Shown here: positions 26,055 to 34,893 of the stretch, piece by piece
Layout: each line of letters starts with the position of its first letter
Numbering within the stretch: the stretch's first letter is position 1
NCBI GenBank assembly: GCA_022844135.1
Contig: JALHMG010000004.1
Coordinates: forward strand, 62,001-126,000
Direction: 5' to 3'
From: Lysobacterales bacterium
GTDB taxonomy: Bacteria > Pseudomonadota > Gammaproteobacteria > Xanthomonadales > SZUA-5
DNA: 64,000 nucleotides
The notes under the pieces: generated by a model
What the model saw: the letters and a program-made list of their open reading frames with translations, nothing else
Told to the model about the DNA's origin: nothing
Database searches by the model: none
Translations under genes and position numbers: made by a program

Positions 26055-27062
26055 ATGGCGGCATTCCTGACATTCGCTTTATGCGCCGTTTCAAGTGTCA
26101 TCCTGACGCGGTTGGCGATTGCCTACGCGAATCTGTCTTCGATGCACGATCATCCCGGCGCGCGGCGGATGCACTCAGCACCGATTGCGCGTGGTGCGGG
26201 GATCGGCTTCGTTGCGACGATGGTCGCGCTTTTGGGTGGATTCGGTTGGGTACTCGGCGATTCGCCGCACGGGCGCTGGGCCGTGTCTTTGTGTATCGGC
26301 CTGGCGCTGGTCGCCACCATCAGCTGGATCGACGACCGGCGCGGACTGCCGGTGTTGCCCAGACTGCTTGCACACCTGGTTGCGGCAAGTTTGATCGTCG
26401 TTAATTCATCGGTGCCGATGGTTCTGTGGCCGTTGGCGATCCTGGCCATCGTTGCCAGCATCAACTTCTGGAATTTCATCGACGGGATCAATGGCATGGC
26501 GGCGTTGCAGTTTGTGCTGCTGTCCTTCGCCGTGCTGGTGTTCGCCCTTGGGCAGAGCAGTTATCTGGCCGCTTTGTTCGCCGCCGGTTTCGCCGGGGCT
26601 GTCGCCGGATTTCTGCCCAGCAATTTCCCACAAGCGAGAGGTTTCATGGGCGATGTTGGCAGTGCCAGTCTGGGTTTGCTTGCGCCATCCTTGTCTTTGT
26701 TGCCGGCCGCAGATGGAATTCATCCCGCGACGATCGTCGCGTTGTCCTCCGCTGTGTTGATCGATACCGGCCTCACCCTCACCTGGCGCATGGCCCGGCG
26801 GCGCAGGCGCTTTTGGTACACTGCGCACCGCGAACATTTGTATCAATGGATCACGCGTGCCGGCATGACGCATACCCAAACCACCTTGATCTATAGCATC
26901 TGGACGCTGGGCCCGGCGGCGTTCGCTGCCTGGCAAATCCAGACCGAGCCGGATCGAGCCTGGGTGTGGCTGATCGGCCTGTTCGCGGTTGGCGCTACGG
27001 TCTGGTCGGCGACCCGACCGCGGGTTCTGGCGCAGGTACGTAACCGCAGGGCGAATCGATGA
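26055..27062 (+). CDS. WecA/WbpL-family undecaprenyl-phosphate sugar-phosphate transferase
   Basis: 335 aa, polytopic (about ten hydrophobic segments). The MraY/WecA superfamily motifs are present: DHPGARRMHSAP near residue 31 (D-x-P-x-x-R-x-x-H), ISWIDDRRGLPVLPRLLAH (the DDxxGL metal-binding Asp pair) and NFWNFIDGINGMAA (NxxNxxDGxxG). Such enzymes put the first sugar-1-phosphate on undecaprenyl phosphate, starting O-antigen or other glycan synthesis. I start at ATG 26055; the frame is open upstream only through the stop-free repeat array. The next gene overlaps by ATGA and makes the modified sugar. Confidence 0.88.
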   Translation: MAAFLTFALCAVSSVILTRLAIAYANLSSMHDHPGARRMHSAPIARGAGIGFVATMVALLGGFGWVLGDSPHGRWAVSLCIGLALVATISWIDDRRGLPVLPRLLAHLVAASLIVVNSSVPMVLWPLAILAIVASINFWNFIDGINGMAALQFVLLSFAVLVFALGQSSYLAALFAAGFAGAVAGFLPSNFPQARGFMGDVGSASLGLLAPSLSLLPAADGIHPATIVALSSAVLIDTGLTLTWRMARRRRRFWYTAHREHLYQWITRAGMTHTQTTLIYSIWTLGPAAFAAWQIQTEPDRAWVWLIGLFAVGATVWSATRPRVLAQVRNRRANR

Positions 27063-28951
27063 GTCGCGCCTTGCGCGCCTTTGTGGCGTTGATCCACCCG
27101 CGAGCGGCGGTTGTTGCGCACGATCTGGCAATGATTTTCCTGGCTTGGTGGATTGCCAAGTCGGTGCGCCTGAGCTTCGAGCCGGACACTGAGCTCACCA
27201 CCATTGCGCTCAACGAAGTGCTGATGGTGCTGGCGATCCAGGGCGGCATCTTTTGGTCGACTGGCTTGTACAAGGGCTTGTGGCGCTTCGCCAGCTTGCC
27301 GGACCTTTGGAACATCGTGCGCGGCGCGATGCTGGGCGCGCTGTCGATCGCGCTCGCGCTGTTTTTGTACGACCGGCTGGCCAACGTGCCACGCAGTGTG
27401 CTGGTCATTTATCCGGCGCTGCTGACGGCCTTATTGGGCATCCCGCGCCTCGCCTATCGATTCTGGAAGGATTCGCGCCTGGACTTTTATGAGCGCACCA
27501 CGCGCCATCGTGTGCTTGTGCTTGGCGCCGAACGCGCAGGTGAAATGCTGGTGCGCGATCTGCGCGCTGAAGGTCATTATCTGCCCGTGGGCTTTCTCGA
27601 CGACAACCGCATGCTGCGTGGCGCGCGGGTGCATGGCATCCCGGTGCTCGGCACCATCGACGAGCTCAAAGATATAGCGCGCGAAGCCGCCTGCGATATG
27701 TTGCTGATCGCCATGCCCAATGCCACCAGCGCAGAAATGCGTCGCGTGGTTGAGATGTGTGAGGAAACCAGTTTGCCGTTTCGGACCGTGCCGCGCCTGC
27801 AAGATGTGGTTGCCGGGCGCTCTGCGTTCAATGAACTCAAGGAGGTTGCCATCGAGGACTTGCTCGGCCGCGAGCCGGTGCAACTCGATTGGACGGCGAT
27901 CCGCCAGGCGCTGTCCGGAAAGCGCGTTCTGGTCAGCGGCGGCGGCGGTTCGGTCGGCGCCGAGTTGTGCCGTCAGGTTGCGCGTCTTGGCGCCTCGGCG
28001 CTGGGTATTCTGGAGCAGAGCGAATACAACCTCTATCAGATCGAGCGACAACTCAAGCGCGAGTTTCCCGATCTCGAGTTGTTCCCTGCGCTTGGCGATG
28101 TCTGCGATCCTGCGACCTGCCGTTATGTGCTCGATCAAGTTCGCCCAAACGTAGCGTTCCACGCGGCTGCCTACAAACACGTGCCGTTGCTGCAGGCCCA
28201 AGTGCGCGAGGCCTTCCGGAACAACGTGCTCGGTACGCGAGCGCTGGCGCTCGCGGCTGACGAATGCGGCGTCGAAACCTTTGTGTTGATTTCGTCGGAC
28301 AAGGCCGTGAATCCGGCCAACGTGATGGGCGCAACCAAGCGAATGGCCGAGATCTTCTGCCAGAACCTTGCCAAGCGCTCGCGCACACGCTTCATGACGG
28401 TGCGCTTTGGCAACGTGCTCGATTCGGCCGGCAGTGTCGTGCCATTGTTTCGCGAGCAGATTCGACAGGGCGGTCCGGTGACGGTCACGCATCCGGAGAT
28501 TTCGCGCTACTTCATGACCATTCCGGAAGCCTGCCAGTTGATTTTGCAGGCGGCCACGTTAGGGCAGGGTGGCGAGATTTTCGCGCTCGACATGGGCGAG
28601 CCGATCCAAATCCGCTATCTGGCCGAACAGATGATTCGTCTCGCCGGAAAACTCCCAGGCCAAGATATCCAGATCGTCTACACCGGATTGCGCGAGGGCG
28701 AGAAGCTGTTCGAGGAATTGTTCCACGAACACGAGAGTTACCAGCAGACGCGGCATCAGAAGATCTTCCTGGCGCAGCATCGTGCCGTGAATTTCGATGA
28801 ACTGAGCCAGGCGCTGCTGCAAGGCGAAGCGGCATGCAAGCGCTACGGGAGCGAAGAGCTGCGCGACATCATCGCGCGCTTCGTTCCCGAGTTCGCGTCG
28901 CGCGGCGTGGGCGACGAGGACAGCAATGTCGTGGCGCTGCGGCGGGCCTGA
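27059..28951 (+). CDS. WbpM/CapD-family nucleotide-sugar 4,6-dehydratase
   Basis: 630 aa. Four N-terminal membrane helices (within residues 1-130), a first Rossmann domain (VLVLGAERAGEMLVRDL...GFLDDNRMLRGARVHG, about 155-200) and a second SDR-type catalytic domain (LVSGGGGSVGAELCRQVARLG near 296; SSDKAVNPANVMGATKRMAE near 417, with Met in place of the SDR Tyr, as in WbpM). Such proteins turn UDP-GlcNAc to a 4-keto-6-deoxy sugar for O-antigen or N-glycan-like surface glycans. Coupled to the WecA-like gene by a 4-base overlap. Confidence 0.93.
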   Translation: MSRALRAFVALIHPRAAVVAHDLAMIFLAWWIAKSVRLSFEPDTELTTIALNEVLMVLAIQGGIFWSTGLYKGLWRFASLPDLWNIVRGAMLGALSIALALFLYDRLANVPRSVLVIYPALLTALLGIPRLAYRFWKDSRLDFYERTTRHRVLVLGAERAGEMLVRDLRAEGHYLPVGFLDDNRMLRGARVHGIPVLGTIDELKDIAREAACDMLLIAMPNATSAEMRRVVEMCEETSLPFRTVPRLQDVVAGRSAFNELKEVAIEDLLGREPVQLDWTAIRQALSGKRVLVSGGGGSVGAELCRQVARLGASALGILEQSEYNLYQIERQLKREFPDLELFPALGDVCDPATCRYVLDQVRPNVAFHAAAYKHVPLLQAQVREAFRNNVLGTRALALAADECGVETFVLISSDKAVNPANVMGATKRMAEIFCQNLAKRSRTRFMTVRFGNVLDSAGSVVPLFREQIRQGGPVTVTHPEISRYFMTIPEACQLILQAATLGQGGEIFALDMGEPIQIRYLAEQMIRLAGKLPGQDIQIVYTGLREGEKLFEELFHEHESYQQTRHQKIFLAQHRAVNFDELSQALLQGEAACKRYGSEELRDIIARFVPEFASRGVGDEDSNVVALRRA

Positions 28952-28960
28952 AGCCGCGAA

Positions 28961-29815
28961 TCAGCGCATCGCCGCGTCGATCAGCCTTGACGCCATCGCG
29001 GGCGGCTCTTTGAGGTACAGGCTGAGCTGATCGATCCGGTAGTCGCAAACGCGTCTGTCGTCGTCGATGGGCGTGTCGCGGTTGTCGAATCTCCCGCGTG
29101 ACAAATAGTCGATGACCGCCTCACCGTGGCGTTGTTCGAGTTGCTCACGCAGTTCGCTGTAGCGGCGCTGCGCGTCTTCGAAACTCGGTTGCTGGCTGGG
29201 CTCAGGGCGTTCGTTGGACATGCCGGCCATGCGCGACCTCATCAATGCGATGAAGGCGGTCTCGAATTGCGCCTGGTTGCCAAGGCTCAATCCCGAACCA
29301 ACAGCAGCGAGACCCGCCGGTTCGATCTGGCTCTCGGCGACCGCAGCGCAAAGACCTATGTCGCGCTCGCGGAGCTCGCGCAAAGTGGCCACTTCCAACG
29401 TCGCCCATTGCACTCGCGTCGCCGCATCGGCCCAACCCAGCTCACGATTTCCCAACCTCGCCATCGACGGCCGCGCCATTGCGATGGCGGTGGCTACATC
29501 CACTCCCTTCGCGACTCGTCCGGCGATCTCGCTACGAATGGCCTCGGCTTCCGGTGCCGTCGTCGTCGCGAGTTCGACCATGATTGGATGCGCCGTCAGA
29601 TTCAGCGCTGCGTCGACTTGCGGATCGAGCTTGCGCTGCAGCCACTCGGTTCGCAATACGCCCACGCTGACGAGCATCGACATGACGAAAAACGCTACGA
29701 ACTGCCAATACAGTTCGCCATCCTCGGCGTCGCGCCCCCGCGACAATAGGCCAACGCCCAGCGCAGCGATCAAGCCGCAGGCCGGATAAATCAGCAAACC
29801 CACGAGTTCGATCAT
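28961..29815 (-). CDS. Hypothetical protein with two N-terminal membrane segments
   Basis: 284 aa from ATG 29815, which overlaps the upstream gene's stop as ATGA (a frame to 29974 lies in that gene). MIELVGLLIYPACGLIAALGVGLLSRG and YWQFVAFFVMSMLVSVGVL are membrane segments; the rest (60-284) is soluble, Ala/Glu/Arg-rich and helical, with RPEPSQQPSFEDAQRRYSELREQLEQRHGEAVIDYLSRG near 190-230 likely to be coiled. No motif that I recognise. Last gene of the YIP1/MacAB-like operon. Confidence 0.7.
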   Translation of the reverse strand: MIELVGLLIYPACGLIAALGVGLLSRGRDAEDGELYWQFVAFFVMSMLVSVGVLRTEWLQRKLDPQVDAALNLTAHPIMVELATTTAPEAEAIRSEIAGRVAKGVDVATAIAMARPSMARLGNRELGWADAATRVQWATLEVATLRELRERDIGLCAAVAESQIEPAGLAAVGSGLSLGNQAQFETAFIALMRSRMAGMSNERPEPSQQPSFEDAQRRYSELREQLEQRHGEAVIDYLSRGRFDNRDTPIDDDRRVCDYRIDQLSLYLKEPPAMASRLIDAAMR

Positions 29816-30771
29816 GTCCGCGCTCCGAACAAACCCACCGTGTAGCCGGCAGCGCGCAAGCGGCGCGTGGTTTTGACGCTCAAGTAAATCCACAAGCCGA
29901 TATTCAGCAACGGCACGGTGGAGAAGAACATGAAGACCAGCTTGCGAGCCGAGGAGTAGCCAAAGCCGGTGCATAACTTTACGACGCCGCTCAATGCATA
30001 CATCAGAATCGCAATCGAGATTGCGAGTGCGGCAAGCGCCGGCACTTCCGGATTGTTGACGATTCCGCGCGCCAGAAACGTCAGCAAGATGCTGATCGCC
30101 AAGGTGCGCTGACCACGTGCGGCGCTGGCGAGCATCTCGTGGTCGTCTGTCGGCTCGGCCTTGCGCTGGCGCGATTTCGAAGTCGTCGCGGGCGTTCGGC
30201 GTGACGCGATCGGTACGGTCGGCGGTTTCGCTGCCGGTTCAGGCGGCGCGATTTCGGGTTCTTCTGCTGGCGCCGGCGATGGCTCGACCATCGGCTGGAG
30301 TGTCAATTCAGTACCAACGCGGACGCGTGTTTCCGCCAGGCGCCTGAAATACATCAGGCGCTCGAGGAATTGCTCATCCGAGACCTCGACCATCACCACG
30401 AGGTTGCGCTGCTGGGCAGGGTCGGGCGCCGGCAAGATCGCGCACGTCATGATGAGCCGCGTTGGCGCGAGTATCGATTTGGCGGTTCGATAGAGCTGCG
30501 TCTGGCCGCTCCAGCCGGTACCGTTAGCGCTTTGTGTTTCGCCGTCGGCGGCCAGCTCAGGATGCTTTTTCTTCGCCAGCGCCAGCACCGACACGGCGAG
30601 CTTGTCGAGCGGCAGACCCTTCGGGCTCGGCTTCACGAACGCCGTCACCAAAGCACCGGTGCTGCGTTCGATGGCTGTGATTGCGGCGTCGCCGACCTTC
30701 ACCTCGAAGGTCGGCGGCAATCGCAGCGACACATCCTCTGCGAGTTGGTGGGTGTGATCGAAAGCGTTCAT
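29812..30771 (-). CDS. Hypothetical protein: soluble N-terminal domain, Pro-rich linker, membrane C-terminus
   Basis: 319 aa. Residues 1-150 form a mixed alpha/beta domain (SLRLPPTFEVKVGDAAITAIERSTGALVTAFVKP), a little like the DcrB/PsbP-type folds, but this is only an impression. Residues about 163-215 are Pro/Ala/Lys-rich linker, and 220-310 hold three hydrophobic segments (ISILLTFLARGIV, LAISIAILMYALSGVVKL, FMFFSTVPLLNIGLWIYL). No signal peptide, so the N-terminal domain is probably cytoplasmic. It starts 39 bases after the ABC permease gene and is coupled to the next gene. Confidence 0.7.
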   Translation of the reverse strand: MNAFDHTHQLAEDVSLRLPPTFEVKVGDAAITAIERSTGALVTAFVKPSPKGLPLDKLAVSVLALAKKKHPELAADGETQSANGTGWSGQTQLYRTAKSILAPTRLIMTCAILPAPDPAQQRNLVVMVEVSDEQFLERLMYFRRLAETRVRVGTELTLQPMVEPSPAPAEEPEIAPPEPAAKPPTVPIASRRTPATTSKSRQRKAEPTDDHEMLASAARGQRTLAISILLTFLARGIVNNPEVPALAALAISIAILMYALSGVVKLCTGFGYSSARKLVFMFFSTVPLLNIGLWIYLSVKTTRRLRAAGYTVGLFGART

Positions 30772-30810
30772 CGAGATCGAGCGCGGAGTGATTCCGCGCT
30801 TGATAGCACA

Positions 30811-32028
30811 TCACTCGTAGCGCAAGGCTTCAATGGGATCGAGACCGGCCGCTTTGGACGCAGGCATGATGCCGAACACCACGCCTACCAGGGCCGAGAA
30901 GCCCGCCGCACCCAGAATCACCCAGATCGGTACCGCCGCCGGCGGAAAGCCAGGAATCAGCGAGGCGATCAACGCGCCAGCGCCCCAGCCGATGGCGATG
31001 CCGATCAGTCCGCCGAGCAACGCCAGCAGCGCTGCCTCCAGCAGGAACTGCACCAGTATGTCGCGGCGCGTCGCTCCCAGCGCCTTGAGCACGCCAATTT
31101 CGCGCGTGCGTTCGGTCACCGACACCAGCATGATGTTCATGATGCCGATGCCGCCGACGAGCAAAGAAATGCCGACCACCCCACCGACCACAGCCGTGGT
31201 TGTGCGGGTGATTTCTTCGAACTGCTTGACGACGCTGTCGGCGGCTTGAATCCTGAAGGTGTCGTCGTCGGCAGTGCCGGCGCGCGCGGTCTGGATCGCG
31301 CGTTTGGCGCGATCGCGAACCGCGTCGACCTGATCGACGTCATCGATGGTGAAACTCACCTGCATGAAGGGGCGCAGCTGATTGCCGTTGATCGCTCGGC
31401 CGACATCGAATGGGATGACCACATAGTTGTCGAGCGAAAAGCCGAGCAGATCGCCTTGCTTCTCCATCACGCCGATGATGCGAAACCACTCGCTGCCGAT
31501 CCGGATGTATTCGCCCAAGGGATCGTCCGGCAAATTCAGCTCTTCGACGAGTTCGTTGCCGATCACCGCGACGCGGCGTCGGCCCTGATCGTCGGCGCTG
31601 GCGATGAAACGCCCTTTGACCGGAAAGCGTCCATACACAGGCGCGTAGTCGGCGGTGCTGGCGCGTACTTCAGAAGTGACGGTCCGATCGCGATAGCTGA
31701 TGTTGGGCGTCTGCACTATCATGACCGGTGCGACAGCGGCGACTCCGGGCACGCGATAGCGCAGGGTTTCCAGATCCTCGAACGTGATCCGGTTGATCTT
31801 GCCGAAAAGGATGTTTTCGTTGGTATTTACCGCCTCCAATGTGAGCGTGCTGCCGCCCAGCCCGGCGAGCTGCTGTTTGATCGATTCGGAAAATCCTTGC
31901 ACCAGCGACACCACCGCAATCACCGAGGCGGTGCCGATAACGATGCCGAGTGTCGTCAACACGCTGCGCAAACGATTGGCGAGCAGACTGACGAGAGCGG
32001 CGCGGAAAGCTTCGAGTAGCGCTTGCAT
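30811..32028 (-). CDS. MacB/FtsX-type ABC transporter permease
   Basis: 405 aa. Layout is that of MacB-like mechanotransmission permeases: one N-terminal membrane helix (about 20-45: RLRSVLTTLGIVIGTASVIAVVSLVQGF), a large periplasmic MacB_PCD domain (46-275) and three C-terminal helices (about 280-390, with the ERTREIGVLKALGATRRDIL loop characteristic of the family). Start ATG shares one base with the ATPase stop. With the ATPase and the adaptor it should form a tripartite exporter; the outer-membrane TolC partner is not in the operon. Confidence 0.93.
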   Translation of the reverse strand: MQALLEAFRAALVSLLANRLRSVLTTLGIVIGTASVIAVVSLVQGFSESIKQQLAGLGGSTLTLEAVNTNENILFGKINRITFEDLETLRYRVPGVAAVAPVMIVQTPNISYRDRTVTSEVRASTADYAPVYGRFPVKGRFIASADDQGRRRVAVIGNELVEELNLPDDPLGEYIRIGSEWFRIIGVMEKQGDLLGFSLDNYVVIPFDVGRAINGNQLRPFMQVSFTIDDVDQVDAVRDRAKRAIQTARAGTADDDTFRIQAADSVVKQFEEITRTTTAVVGGVVGISLLVGGIGIMNIMLVSVTERTREIGVLKALGATRRDILVQFLLEAALLALLGGLIGIAIGWGAGALIASLIPGFPPAAVPIWVILGAAGFSALVGVVFGIMPASKAAGLDPIEALRYE

Positions 32029-32726
32029 CAGGCGTGCTCCGTCACACGGTCTGCGTTTGAGCGATCTTCGACGATGCGCCCATCGCTCATGCGCACAGTG
32101 CGTCGGCAGTGCGCGGCGATATCCGGTTCGTGAGTGACGACGATGACGGTTTGTCCTTGCCCGTGCAGCGCGTCGAACAGCGCCATGATTTCCGCGGATG
32201 TTCTGGTGTCGAGATTGCCGGTGGGTTCGTCCGCAAGCAGGATCGACGGCTCACCGACCAGGGCTCGCGCCACCGCGACGCGCTGGCGTTGGCCGCCCGA
32301 CAGCTGGTTCGGTCGATGCGACAGCCTGTTTCCCAAGCCGACCCGATCCAGCGATTCGCGAGCACGCTTCAGGCGCTCGCCGCGCGGCGTACCCCGATAG
32401 ACCAACGGTTGCGCAACATTGTCGAGCACGCTCATGCGGGGCAGCAGATGAAAGCTCTGGAAGACAAAGCCGATCTCGCGGTTGCGCACGCGCGCAAGCT
32501 CGGTGTCGTCGAGCGTGGCGGTATCGCGCCCATTCAGCAGGTAGCTGCCGCTGGTGGGCGTATCCAGGCACCCAAGCAAGTTCATCAGCGTAGATTTGCC
32601 GGAGCCGGAGGCGCCGATCAGCGCCACGTACTCATTGCGCTTGATATCGACATCGACGCCATCGAGCGCCCGCACTTCCTGATCGCCCATAACGTAGCGC
32701 TTGGTGATTCCGCGCATCGCGATCAC
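32028..32726 (-). CDS. MacB/LolD-type ABC transporter ATP-binding protein
   Basis: 232 aa. All ATPase motifs are intact: Walker [11 protein letters not shown] (38-47), Q-loop [13 protein letters not shown], signature [15 protein letters not shown], Walker [13 protein letters not shown] and the H-loop VTHEPDIA. The C-terminus is short, as in the LolD/MacB group. Overlaps the adaptor gene by four bases and the permease by one. Confidence 0.95.
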   Translation of the reverse strand: MIAMRGITKRYVMGDQEVRALDGVDVDIKRNEYVALIGASGSGKSTLMNLLGCLDTPTSGSYLLNGRDTATLDDTELARVRNREIGFVFQSFHLLPRMSVLDNVAQPLVYRGTPRGERLKRARESLDRVGLGNRLSHRPNQLSGGQRQRVAVARALVGEPSILLADEPTGNLDTRTSAEIMALFDALHGQGQTVIVVTHEPDIAAHCRRTVRMSDGRIVEDRSNADRVTEHA

Positions 32727-33937
32727 GGCGCGTCCTCGTTCGCATCCTCTTCGCTGCCGGCTTCGTCGTTCTTCTGCTCCTTGCTCTCGGACTTCTGCTG
32801 CTCGACCGGCTGACCTGCGCTCAGCTGACGCAGCGCCCGCATTGGACCCGCGACGATTTCGTCTCCTGCAGCCAGCCCCTTGGTTATCGCCTGCCAGCGA
32901 TCGTCGGCAGCGCCGACGTCGATGTCGATCTTGCTGACTTTGCCGTCGACGACTTTCCAGATGTGGTGCACCGTTTTGCGCGGCTCCGGCTCGCTGGTGA
33001 CCACCGACTCCACCGGGACCGCGAGCACCTTGGTGCCATCGCCCAGGAACACGTCAGCACGCGCGCTCATGCCCGAGCGCAGTTGCAAACCTTCCCGCGC
33101 CTCGAGCGAGGCGATCACTTCGAACGCTCGCCCCTGTTGATCGACCAGCGGCACCAGCGCGATGCGCTCGACGCGTCCCTTGATGGCGTCCGTCGGGTGC
33201 GCTGCGGGGTAGACATCGACGTTCTGGCCGATCGCGATGCGCGCGATATCGCCCTCATCGACCTTGAGCCGTGCCTCGATGGCGCTGGTGTCGGCGATGG
33301 TCATGAGTTGCGCGCCGGCCAATGCGTTGGTCGACGGGATAGCCGTCTCGCCCACCTTGATCGGCAGACTGACGACGGTGCCCGCGATGGGCGATGTGAT
33401 CTCGGTTTTGTCGAGCAATTCGCGCGCATCGTTGAGTACTGCGTCGGCGCGCCTGAGCGCTTCCTCGCTGCTCTTCAATTCGATGCGCGCCAACTTGAGT
33501 TGATTGCGCTCCTCGTCGAAGCGGGCTTGATCCACGGTGCGCATGTTCGCCAGTTTCTGATAGCGATCGAACTGTTGCTGGCGAAGTTCCAGTGCCACGC
33601 GTTGGCGCTCGATGGCGATCACCTGCTGGCGGCGCGACGCTTCCTCGCGCTCGATGGCATTACGATAGGTTTCCGGGTCCAGGCGCAACAGCACCTGTCC
33701 GCGCTCGACGCGATCGCCCTCGGCCACCAGGATCTCGGTGACCTGCGCCAGGACCTCGCTGGTCAGCTTGACTTCGGTTCGAAAGGCGAGCGTACCTGAA
33801 GCCAGAATGCTTGGCCGGATGTCCTGCAATGCCACTGTGTGGATGTCTACACCGAGCGCTTTGCCTTCGCGCTTGGCCAGGAAGGGCAGGGCGAGGATTA
33901 TCGCGATGCCCGCCGCAATCAGCAGTTTCTTTTTCAT
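32723..33937 (-). CDS. MacA/HlyD-type periplasmic adaptor protein
   Basis: 404 aa. One N-terminal membrane anchor ([20 protein letters not shown]), a barrel/lipoyl half ([57 protein letters not shown]), an alpha-hairpin (about residues 95-165, [33 protein letters not shown]), the second lipoyl half ([20 protein letters not shown]) and a beta-barrel end. The last 40 residues are charged ([24 protein letters not shown]), which is unusual for MacA. It links the inner-membrane ABC permease to an outer-membrane channel. Confidence 0.92.
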   Translation of the reverse strand: MKKKLLIAAGIAIILALPFLAKREGKALGVDIHTVALQDIRPSILASGTLAFRTEVKLTSEVLAQVTEILVAEGDRVERGQVLLRLDPETYRNAIEREEASRRQQVIAIERQRVALELRQQQFDRYQKLANMRTVDQARFDEERNQLKLARIELKSSEEALRRADAVLNDARELLDKTEITSPIAGTVVSLPIKVGETAIPSTNALAGAQLMTIADTSAIEARLKVDEGDIARIAIGQNVDVYPAAHPTDAIKGRVERIALVPLVDQQGRAFEVIASLEAREGLQLRSGMSARADVFLGDGTKVLAVPVESVVTSEPEPRKTVHHIWKVVDGKVSKIDIDVGAADDRWQAITKGLAAGDEIVAGPMRALRQLSAGQPVEQQKSESKEQKNDEAGSEEDANEDAP

Positions 33938-33949
33938 GAGGATCGTCGC

Positions 33950-34627
33950 TTAGGTCAACGCAACGATAAGCCACACGCCGTAGATCACCACCGACGGAAT
34001 GATCGCTACGGCGATTGCCTCGCCCCAGCGCGAGCCGGTCATCACTTTCCAGCCCAGAGCGGTCAGTCCGATGCTCCAGATCGAGAGTAAGTCGAAGCCT
34101 TTAGCGAAGCCGCTGAGCGCGTGATCGCGCGGCAGTTGCACGAACAAAGGATCGATGTACGTGAGCATCAGAGATTCCTGCGCCGTTTGCGGCGCCATGG
34201 TGAGCGCACCGACGAAACCCACCAGCATGCCCAGAACGGCAGGAAAGCCGCCCCAGGCGCCGAGCGCCCAGCCATGCATGAATCCCAGATTGCGTCCCAG
34301 AACCTTGCCGGCCAGCAGGTAGTAAACCCCCATGATCAGCAGCAGGACTGGGATCATCACCGCCGCACCGGCGGCGCTGATGTAGCCGATGGTTTTGGCG
34401 CCGGGCATCGTGGACTTCGTTTGCTCCAATTGTGCCGCCGTCATCTCGTCACCCATCTGCGCCATCATCTGGCCGTTCAGCCATTCGGGGTCGACGCGAT
34501 TGTAGTAGGTCAAGAACAACGCCGCAGAGACCAGCGCCAGAATCAGCATCGGCAACCACGGGCTCGGTTTTTCCTTTTGCTGCGTGAAGACCTTGGCAGG
34601 TTCCAGGAAGATGTCGATCAGGTTCAT
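33950..34627 (-). CDS. YIP1-family membrane protein
   Basis: 225 aa from ATG 34627, which has GGAG five bases upstream; a longer frame adds 12 residues without a ribosome-binding site. MNLIDIFLEPAKVFTQQKEKPSPWLPMLILALVSAALFL is the standard bacterial YIP1 N-terminus (a short amphipathic part, then a first helix). Four more hydrophobic segments follow. Bacterial YIP1 proteins have no known biochemical role. It is the first gene of a six-gene operon with the MacAB-like exporter, 12 bases ahead of the adaptor gene. Confidence 0.85.
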   Translation of the reverse strand: MNLIDIFLEPAKVFTQQKEKPSPWLPMLILALVSAALFLTYYNRVDPEWLNGQMMAQMGDEMTAAQLEQTKSTMPGAKTIGYISAAGAAVMIPVLLLIMGVYYLLAGKVLGRNLGFMHGWALGAWGGFPAVLGMLVGFVGALTMAPQTAQESLMLTYIDPLFVQLPRDHALSGFAKGFDLLSIWSIGLTALGWKVMTGSRWGEAIAVAIIPSVVIYGVWLIVALT

Positions 34628-34893
34628 AAACGCTCCGATAGTGGGCTGGTTCGCAGACTGCAAGCTTCAAGGTGTTGACGATAAGTGACGTAGGTCATGC
34701 TTACCGCCTGGTTGCGACGAGAACCGTTTGTATTCCGATGTAGTCCGGGATTCTTGCGACAGAATCGATCCGATTGCGACGGCGTACTGCGCCCGCGGTC
34801 CGCACCGCGCAATAAAAGTTCCAACTGCCGATCGCAGTATTGGGCAAGCCCTGTGATTGAATGCGGTCTCCACATCTGGACTCTGGGGGGCGT

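Noticed and set aside
29812-34627. Lol lipoprotein export or bacteriocin-immunity type transporter
   Set aside because: The ATPase resembles LolD, but the operon has a MacA-type adaptor, which Lol systems lack, and there is no peptidase domain or bacteriocin gene.
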